From Candidatus Omnitrophota bacterium (lineage in GTDB: Bacteria; Omnitrophota; Gorgyraeia; Gygaellales; JAHJCI01), in the NCBI GenBank assembly GCA_016783355.1, contig JADHWR010000021.1:1-17774 (forward strand): 17,774 nucleotides of DNA, read 5' to 3'. The notes under the pieces were generated by a model. The model did no database searches. It was given only the letters and a program-made list of their open reading frames with translations, and had not been told where the DNA came from. Shown in pieces: positions 12,839-17,774 of the stretch (positions within the stretch are counted from its first letter, which is position 1; each line of letters opens with the position of its first letter). A program made the translations under genes and the position numbers.

Positions 12839-13804
12839 ATGAATATGAATAAGCTGATCGAGTGCCTTCGTCAGAATAAAAGGTTTCTGATCACCACCCA
12901 TAAGAATCCGGAGGGAGACGCTATCGGCTCAGAGATGGCCTTGTTTTATCTTTTGAAGAGGTTAAAAAAGCAGGTTGTGATTGTAAATAGCGACGAGCTG
13001 CCCCAAACGTTTAATTTTTTAAAACGAACAGAATCCATTAGGACTTATAAAAAGAATATGAAGATTAAATTTGATATAGCAATAGCTCTTGACTGTGCAG
13101 ATATCTCACGCTGTGGTCAGGTTGCGGATTTAATAACAGCTGGTACGAAAATTATTAATATTGACCACCATATTTCGAATACACAGTTTGGCATGCTCAA
13201 TTGGGTTAATCCCGTTGCCTCAAGCACCACCGAAATGCTCTGCCAGCTTTACAAAAGAATGGGTTTAACTTTAGACAAGAATAGTGCTACTGCCCTTTAT
13301 GTAGGAATACTCACTGATACAGGCTCCTTCCGTTATTCCAACACCAGCCCTTTTGTCCATCAGATAGCAGCGCAACTTCTAAAATTTAATTTGGATGTTG
13401 CGCAAATCTACAGTCGCATTTACGAATCAGCATCCTATTCTGATATGAAATTATTATTAAGGGTATTTCGTTCTATGAGAAAGGAAGCCGGGGGCAGGAT
13501 TATAAGCTTTGAAATAAAAAGCGATGAGTTAAAAAAAGTGAGCAGGGACTTTGATTTAAGCGAACATGTCTTGAATTTTGGCCGTAAGATTAATAACTGT
13601 GAGGTTTGTGTCTTCTTTCGTGAAGAGCCGCGCAAGGGCAAGTTGGTTCGTGTAAATCTGCGTTCCCGAAATAAAGTCAATGTTAATCATGTTGCGAGGA
13701 TTTTTGGTGGCGGTGGTCATACGAGAGCAAGCGGTGCAGCAATCCAGGGCAGCCTTCAATCAGTAAAGCAAAAGGTAATAAAAGAGATAAAAGAGCAATT
13801 ATAA
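12839..13804 (+). CDS. nrnA: DHH family phosphoesterase, NrnA-like oligoribonuclease / pAp phosphatase
   Basis: This 321-residue protein has the DHH/DHHA1 architecture. The DHH domain shows THKNPEGDAIGS with His21 and Asp27, ALDCAD with Asp85, the NIDHH motif at 108-111, and TDTGSFRYSNTS with Asp160. The DHHA1 domain ends with IFGGGGHTRASGA. NrnA degrades short oligoribonucleotides and dephosphorylates pAp; the assignment rests on motifs and context. The position between rbfA and truB is common across bacteria. The best Shine-Dalgarno (AGGAG, 12816-12820) is 18 bases upstream and better suited to a GTG at 12828, which opens a four-codon frame ending in the TGA that overlaps this ATG. Translation may be coupled through it. 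Confidence 0.9.
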   Translation: MNMNKLIECLRQNKRFLITTHKNPEGDAIGSEMALFYLLKRLKKQVVIVNSDELPQTFNFLKRTESIRTYKKNMKIKFDIAIALDCADISRCGQVADLITAGTKIINIDHHISNTQFGMLNWVNPVASSTTEMLCQLYKRMGLTLDKNSATALYVGILTDTGSFRYSNTSPFVHQIAAQLLKFNLDVAQIYSRIYESASYSDMKLLLRVFRSMRKEAGGRIISFEIKSDELKKVSRDFDLSEHVLNFGRKINNCEVCVFFREEPRKGKLVRVNLRSRNKVNVNHVARIFGGGGHTRASGAAIQGSLQSVKQKVIKEIKEQL

Positions 13805-13839
13805 ACTGTTAAATTGCTAAACTCCTTATAGGGTAGAAG

Positions 13840-13950
13840 AGCGGGTGGCGAAGCAGTGGGCTGCCCAGAATTGCCCGCAGCGAATTATACCCTATAGAGG
13901 CTTCCCCTTGAGCGAGGACAATTTTGGGCTCTGCCGAGACAGGACCCGCT
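13840..13950 (+). repeat. Copy 2 of the ~111-bp MITE-like element, intergenic between nrnA and truB
   Basis: It is bounded by AGCGGGT and ACCCGCT and is nearly identical to copy 1 at 1910-2020, in inverted orientation. The same reading frame stays open across the element (RVAKQWAAQNCPQRIIPYRG, then FPLSEDNFGLCRDRTR) and ends in a TGA at its border, though nothing starts it here. The central TATACCCTATAG can also pair with TATAGGGTA just outside the left end. No target-site duplication is obvious. Confidence 0.8.
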
Positions 13951-13984
13951 GATAAAGGAGAACCGTCCCCTTCAGCATTATAAG

Positions 13985-14650
13985 ATGAAAGACGGGATTC
14001 TGATTATAAACAAGCCAAAGGGTATGACCTCTCATGATGTAGTTGATTTTGTGCGACGGCGATTGAAGATTAGGCGTGTTGGCCACAGCGGCACTTTAGA
14101 TCCTTTAGCCTCTGGTGTTTTGCTTCTTTTGGTGGGAAAGGCAACAAAGCTATTTAATTATTTTGTTAAATTTGATAAGGAATATATTGCGACACTTACC
14201 TTCGGTAAACGCACGACGAGCGGTGATGCAGAAGGCGAGGTTATAGAGACATCAACCTTCGAATTTATTAATGAGGAGAGAGCCAGAAGGACTTTTGCCA
14301 AGTTTGTAGGAGAGAAAGAGCAGGTTCCTCCGATGATTTCAGCGATTAAGTTTAAGGGCAGCCCCCTTTATGCTTTAGCGAGAAAAGGATTTAAGATTCA
14401 GCCTGCCCCACGCAGAATAAAGATAAAGGAGCTAAAGGTTTTAAAATTCCTACTTCCTGATATCCAGTTTTATCTTAAATGCTCTAAAGGCACCTATGTT
14501 CGAGCCCTTGCTGAGGATATTGCCAGGGATTTAGACTGTGTCGGTTATATTTCACAGATTCAAAGGCAAAGCGTCGGGCCTTTTCATATTAACCAGGCAA
14601 TCGAGCTTGCGCAGGTCGATGAAAGTCATATTCAACAAATCTTCCCTTAA
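13985..14650 (+). CDS. truB: tRNA pseudouridine(55) synthase
   Basis: This 221-residue protein makes the universal pseudouridine 55 in the tRNA T-loop. The N-terminal GILIINKPKGMTSHDVV and the catalytic GTLDPLASGVL with Asp39 are both present. KEYIATLTFGKRTTSGDAEGEV, PPMISAIKFKGSPLYALARKG and the CSKGTYVRALAEDIARDL motif complete the family core. It lacks the longer C-terminal PUA-like domain of some homologues, ending soon after VGPFHINQAIEL. The 180 bases upstream hold the repeat copy and a GGAGAACCGTCCCC tract, with no convincing promoter or ribosome binding site. The 3' end overlaps ribF by 32 bases. Confidence 0.95.
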   Translation: MKDGILIINKPKGMTSHDVVDFVRRRLKIRRVGHSGTLDPLASGVLLLLVGKATKLFNYFVKFDKEYIATLTFGKRTTSGDAEGEVIETSTFEFINEERARRTFAKFVGEKEQVPPMISAIKFKGSPLYALARKGFKIQPAPRRIKIKELKVLKFLLPDIQFYLKCSKGTYVRALAEDIARDLDCVGYISQIQRQSVGPFHINQAIELAQVDESHIQQIFP

Positions 14651-15539
14651 GCCCCAAGTAGTTAAACCGGTAATTAGTTTAGGTGTATTTGATGGTTTAC
14701 ATCGCGCACACGCCCGGATAATCAGGAGATTAATTAAAGAGGCAAAGAGACTAAAGAGGAAAAGTATGGTCGTTACCTTCTGGCCACATCCACAAAATGA
14801 GTCAAATATCTACTCTTTATCGCAGCGCCTAAGCCTGTTAGAAAGATACGGCATTGATTTATGTTTGATTTTGGAGTTTAATTCGCATTTACGCAATATG
14901 CCGGCTGAGAATTTTATTAAACAAATTCTTTTTAAAAAGATAAATCCGGCGGCAATAATTATTGGCAGAAATTTTACCTTTGGTAAAAACACGCAAGGCG
15001 ATTGCTCAATGCTCAATCAGTTATGTTCCAAAAAAGGAATTAAGCTTGTAGTTGTTCCTCTAACTTTTTATAAAGAAAGATTGATTAGCAGTAATTATAT
15101 TCGTTTTTTAATCAGGCAGGCAAGATTTGAAGAAGTAGAGAAGTTATTAGGCAGAAAGTTTTGTGTTTGTGGCCGGGTGATCCAGGGAAGCAGAAGGGGC
15201 AGGCTCCTTGGGTTTCCCACCGCCAATATTTATTCTGAACAGGAGATTTTGCCGGGAGATGGTGTTTATGGGGTTAGTATTGCGTTAGAGCGCAAGAGAT
15301 ATTCAGGGATTTGTTATATCGGCAAGAAGCCAACGTTCTCACAGCACACTGGAGTTAGCGATAAAGAATCACAAGATAGAACAATTGAAGTCCATATATT
15401 TAATTTTAAAAGAAGTCTCTATGGAGATAATGTCAAGATACAGTTTATTAAAAAGCTGCGCAAGGAAAGGAAGTTTACTTCTACTCAAAATTTAGCCAAC
15501 CAGATTAAAAAGGATATTCTTCGTTTAGGCAGTTCATAA
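14619..15539 (+). CDS. ribF: Bifunctional riboflavin kinase / FAD synthetase
   Basis: This 306-residue protein converts riboflavin to FMN and then FAD, linking the riboflavin cluster at 2624-6593 to cofactor use. The N-terminal adenylyltransferase domain has SLGVFDGLHRAH (20-31), IIIGRNFTFGKNTQGD and ISSNYIRFLI. The C-terminal flavokinase domain has LLGFPTANI, GDGVYGVSIAL, CYIGKKPTF and IEVHIFNF. The usual HxGH of the nucleotidyltransferase reads HRAH (28-31). The ATG at 14619 is chosen because MKVIFNKSS fits the family start; an ATG at 14538 would add 27 residues that are only truB read in another frame. truB-ribF is a very common pair. Confidence 0.93.
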   Translation: MKVIFNKSSLKPQVVKPVISLGVFDGLHRAHARIIRRLIKEAKRLKRKSMVVTFWPHPQNESNIYSLSQRLSLLERYGIDLCLILEFNSHLRNMPAENFIKQILFKKINPAAIIIGRNFTFGKNTQGDCSMLNQLCSKKGIKLVVVPLTFYKERLISSNYIRFLIRQARFEEVEKLLGRKFCVCGRVIQGSRRGRLLGFPTANIYSEQEILPGDGVYGVSIALERKRYSGICYIGKKPTFSQHTGVSDKESQDRTIEVHIFNFKRSLYGDNVKIQFIKKLRKERKFTSTQNLANQIKKDILRLGSS

Positions 15540-15583
15540 CCTCCGCCATAAAAATCACTTAAAAAAATAAGCAAAAAAACACC

Positions 15584-15612
15584 TTGACAAGGGTATTGAT
15601 TTTAGATATACT
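15584..15612 (+). promoter_or_regulatory. mraZ promoter with upstream A-tracts
   Basis: A perfect TTGACA (15584-15589), a 17-base spacer and TATACT (15607-15612) head the division cluster. A-rich tracts (about 15559-15579) directly upstream could act as an UP element. The predicted +1 is near 15619, giving a leader of about 32 bases that contains the whole MraZ operator. Unlike the other promoters here, this one leaves room for a ribosome binding site. Confidence 0.8.
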
Positions 15613-15620
15613 TTACCTAT

Positions 15621-15650
15621 CAAGTGGCCCAAAGTGGAGGAAAGTGGTAA
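15621..15650 (+). promoter_or_regulatory. MraZ operator: three direct repeats
   Basis: Three 10-bp direct repeats (starting 15621, 15631 and 15641) share AAGTGG, the last two as AAAGTGG followed by three variable bases. This matches the reported MraZ binding pattern (AAAGTG[G/T]N3 in Mollicutes, GTGG-type repeats with 10-bp period in E. coli). The probable ribosome binding site GGAGG (15636-15640) lies within the second repeat, so MraZ binding would autoregulate the cluster from just downstream of its promoter. Confidence 0.85.
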
Positions 15651-16091
15651 GTGTTTTATGGCGAATATTCCCATTCAATAGACCGTAAGGGCAGACTCGT
15701 CTTGCCTTCGAAATTCCGCGAGATTGCCCAATCTAACTTCATCGAGAGATTTTTTCTCACTCGTGGCCTGGACCGTTGCCTATTTATGTTTCCTGAAGAT
15801 GAATGGCGAACTTTAGAGCAAAAATTTAAGAACCTGCCAATTACCAAACAGCAGAGCCGCGCATTTAACCGGTTATTTTTTTCCGGTGCAGGGGATATAG
15901 TCCCGGATAAGCAAGGGCGTATTCTTGTTCCTCAATACCTTAAGGATTTTGCTGCAATTAAGCGTGATGTAATGATTATCGGTGTTTCTAACAGGATTGA
16001 AATCTGGGCAATTAATTTATGGAAGGAATTTTACAGCAACAATCAGCCAGCCTTCGAGAGTATTGCGGAGGAACTTTTTACGCAGACCTAA
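15651..16091 (+). CDS. mraZ: Transcriptional regulator MraZ
   Basis: This 146-residue protein has the double SpoVT/AbrB-like fold of MraZ. The start MFYGEYSHSIDRKGRLVLPSKFR is canonical; the second repeat contains DIVPDKQGRILVPQYLKDFA. MraZ binds direct repeats at its own promoter and usually represses the division and cell-wall (dcw) cluster. The start codon is GTG at 15651, fixed by the family N-terminus, immediately after the third operator repeat. rsmH follows after five bases. Confidence 0.95.
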   Translation: MFYGEYSHSIDRKGRLVLPSKFREIAQSNFIERFFLTRGLDRCLFMFPEDEWRTLEQKFKNLPITKQQSRAFNRLFFSGAGDIVPDKQGRILVPQYLKDFAAIKRDVMIIGVSNRIEIWAINLWKEFYSNNQPAFESIAEELFTQT

Positions 16092-16096
16092 CCAGG

Positions 16097-17017
16097 ATGT
16101 GCGCAACAGAGAAAAATAATATAGAAAGAGAAGAGGTTTTGCATGCGCCGGTTATGGTTGATGAGATAATCGCAAATTTATCATTGCGACCTGAGATGAT
16201 TGTCGTTGATGCCACAGTTGGTTGTGGTGGTCATGCCGGGGAGATTCTCAAGCGGATTTTACCCGGAGGCAAACTGATTGGCATTGACCGTGATCGCGAA
16301 TCCTTAAATATTGCGAGCCAGGTTTTGAAGGAATTCACCAGTTTTAATCTTGTTTATGGTAATTTTCGCAATCTTAATCAGATTCTGCAGTCACAGAATT
16401 TAAAATTTGTTGATGCAATACTTTTTGATCTTGGCGTTTCTTCTGCGCAATTATTAAATCCAGAACGCGGTTTTAGTTTTCGAAAAGAAGGCCCTCTGGA
16501 TATGCGTATGGATAGAAGCAGCTGCATTCTCGCTTACGATCTGATTAATAATCTTAGGGAGGAAGAGCTCTCAAGGCTCTTTTGGGCATTTGGCCAGGAG
16601 AGGTATCATCGGCGTATCGCCCGTTTTTTAATAAGGGCAAGACAAAAAGCACTAATTACAAGCACTGTGCAACTTGCCCAGGTTGTTACGGGGGCAATTC
16701 CATATTGCCCGCGTTACCGGCGTATTCATCCGGCAACACGCACCTTTCAGGCATTGCGTATTGCTGTGAACCGTGAATTAGAGGCACTTGAGCAAGGCTT
16801 AAAGAAAGCGGTTGATTTACTTAAGCAGGGTGGACGCATTGCGGTAATTTCTTTTCATTCTTTGGAAGATAGAATTGTAAAGAGGAATTTTCGAGAAGGG
16901 GCAGCTTCCGGTAAACTCAAGATTATTACCCCAAAGCCACTGCGTCCATCGCAAAAAGAAAGGGTGCAGAATCCACGCAGCCGCAGCGCAGCTTTTCGCG
17001 TGGCAGAAAGGCTTTAA
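16097..17017 (+). CDS. rsmH: 16S rRNA (cytosine(1402)-N(4))-methyltransferase
   Basis: This 306-residue protein methylates N4 of C1402 in the ribosomal decoding centre. HAPVMVDEI (16-24) is the family start. SAM binding is shown by VVDATVGCGGHAGEIL and IGIDRD, and catalysis by LFDLGVSSAQLLNPERGFSFRKEGPLDMRMD. HPATRTFQALRIAVNRELEAL and VISFHSLEDRIVKRNF complete the signature. The ATG at 16097 is preferred over the ATG at 16019, which would add residues read from mraZ in another frame. The nearest strong GGAGG (16067-16071) is too far, so translation may rely on coupling with mraZ. The stop directly abuts the ftsL start. Confidence 0.96.
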   Translation: MCATEKNNIEREEVLHAPVMVDEIIANLSLRPEMIVVDATVGCGGHAGEILKRILPGGKLIGIDRDRESLNIASQVLKEFTSFNLVYGNFRNLNQILQSQNLKFVDAILFDLGVSSAQLLNPERGFSFRKEGPLDMRMDRSSCILAYDLINNLREEELSRLFWAFGQERYHRRIARFLIRARQKALITSTVQLAQVVTGAIPYCPRYRRIHPATRTFQALRIAVNRELEALEQGLKKAVDLLKQGGRIAVISFHSLEDRIVKRNFREGAASGKLKIITPKPLRPSQKERVQNPRSRSAAFRVAERL

Positions 17018-17389
17018 ATGAAACTGAACAAATTCTTTTTTATAGTTGTTTTGCTTGCATTGGGTGCCTTGCTCTGCGTTCACCAAAGAACCAAAGTCTA
17101 CCGGTTTGCTTATCAAGTAGAAAATAATTTGACAACGCTGGAAAATCTCCTTAACGAAAATAATCTTTTACGTTATGATTTAAACAAAAAAAGCTCGGTG
17201 GTTTCTCTGGCACATCTTTTCCAAGAGCGTAGATTACAGTGGCCTGGTAAGGACCAATTAGTAATTGCCTATAGTTCGAGAGACACCGAATCCGCTCCTG
17301 CAGTAATTTCAAAAAGCAAAAATTTATTTGTGCGTATTTTTGACTTAAAGACACAAGCACAAGCACAAACGACATGTGCATCTAAATAA
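17018..17389 (+). CDS. ftsL: Cell division protein FtsL-like
   Basis: This 123-residue bitopic protein has a short basic N-terminus, one membrane helix (about residues 5-21, FFFIVVLLALGALLCV) and then a coiled-coil-like stretch (about 30-60, YQVENNLTTLENLLNENNLLRYDL). FtsL joins FtsB and FtsQ to activate septal peptidoglycan synthesis by FtsW-FtsI. Sequence conservation in this family is low, so the call depends on topology and on its place between rsmH and ftsI. The tail KTQAQAQTT is low complexity. It starts on the base after the rsmH stop and overlaps ftsI by 14 bases. Confidence 0.75.
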   Translation: MKLNKFFFIVVLLALGALLCVHQRTKVYRFAYQVENNLTTLENLLNENNLLRYDLNKKSSVVSLAHLFQERRLQWPGKDQLVIAYSSRDTESAPAVISKSKNLFVRIFDLKTQAQAQTTCASK

Positions 17390-17774
17390 TTATCACCATC
17401 GCCGAAAGCATCTTTTTCTTGTTTTAATATTAATCTTGCTCATTTATGCGGGTTGGCTTCTTTTTATTCAGATTTTCCGCTCTCCCTATTTTCTTCTTCT
17501 TGCCCAACGCCAGCATAATTTATTTGTTGATTTAGAGCCACGCCGGGGAATAATATTTGACTGCCGCATGAGGCCCCAGACATTGAATTTGTCTACCGAG
17601 TCCCTCTATGCTAATCCTCGCCAAATAGAAGGAAAGGAGGAAATAACCAATGAGCTGCTTGCCATTTTGGACACAGAAAAGGAATATCTAATAGAGCGCT
17701 TATCCCGGCCAAAATATTTTATTTGGCTGGCAAGGAAACTACCAGCGGACAAGGTAAATTTAATAAAAGAGCTT
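17376..17774 (+). CDS. ftsI: Peptidoglycan transpeptidase FtsI (PBP2/PBP3-type), N-terminal part, runs off the window
   Basis: The frame is open from GTG at 17376 to the window end, 133 codons. It has a basic HHRRKH cytoplasmic stub, one membrane helix (about residues 13-31, LFLVLILILLIYAGWLLFI), IQIFRSPYFLLLAQRQHNL, and then RRGIIFD. This is the N-terminal layout of class B penicillin-binding proteins. The catalytic SxxK region is outside the window. The usual RGxIxDRxGxxLA reads RGIIFDCRMRPQTLN here, an unusual version. ftsI is expected after ftsL in the division cluster, which supports the call. The start is the GTG overlapping the ftsL end; no ATG lies in frame nearby. Confidence 0.8.
   Translation, partial: MHLNNYHHRRKHLFLVLILILLIYAGWLLFIQIFRSPYFLLLAQRQHNLFVDLEPRRGIIFDCRMRPQTLNLSTESLYANPRQIEGKEEITNELLAILDTEKEYLIERLSRPKYFIWLARKLPADKVNLIKEL

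Noticed and set aside
16019..16096. Longer rsmH starting inside mraZ
   Set aside because: The added 26 residues have no family similarity and overlap mraZ; the MraZ frame is well supported there.

Overview
The window looks like a chromosomal segment of an uncultured Gram-negative-type bacterium, most likely a member of Candidatus Omnitrophota (Omnitrophica). The best pointer is a decayed secreted-protein gene at 518-816. It carries the ITTYYPSPYG-like plus GNVGIGT signature that I remember from Omnitrophota surface proteins. The moderately AT-rich base composition and the many short palindromic repeats between genes fit, but I could not test the assignment.

Layout. 1-440 is the 3' end of a glycoside hydrolase family 57 gene. 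518-816 is a pseudogene of the surface-protein type, followed by a hicA-hicB toxin-antitoxin pair (835-1294). thpR and pncC lie on the minus strand (1304-2558). The rest is on the plus strand: a complete riboflavin pathway with nusB inside it (ribBA, ribH, nusB, ribD, ribE; 2624-6593), a DUF72 gene, tRNA-Pro(CGG), ligA, a small lipoprotein overlapping xerD, cca, then rbfA-nrnA-truB-ribF, and finally the head of a division and cell-wall cluster (mraZ, rsmH, ftsL, start of ftsI), which runs off the end.

How the genes work together. ribBA, ribD, ribH and ribE make riboflavin from GTP and ribulose 5-phosphate, and ribF further downstream turns it into FMN and FAD. rbfA, truB, cca, thpR, rsmH and nusB serve RNA and ribosome maturation. 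ligA and xerD serve DNA repair or replication and chromosome resolution. mraZ has its own promoter with a textbook three-repeat operator.

The most unusual content is non-coding. (1) A 54-bp palindromic element sits in frame inside pncC, and a shorter relative sits in frame inside cca beside its catalytic aspartates. (2) A separate element of about 111 bp with terminal inverted repeats is present twice, and one copy supplies the C-terminus of pncC. (3) pncC and ribBA diverge from two near-consensus promoters whose -35 boxes overlap. Both promoters place the predicted transcription start on the start codon, implying leaderless mRNAs, and hicA has the same geometry. (4) Palindromes, hairpins and heptamer/octamer tandem arrays fill the other intergenic gaps. 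Together these suggest a genome colonised by small mobile palindromes that tolerate, or select for, in-frame insertion.
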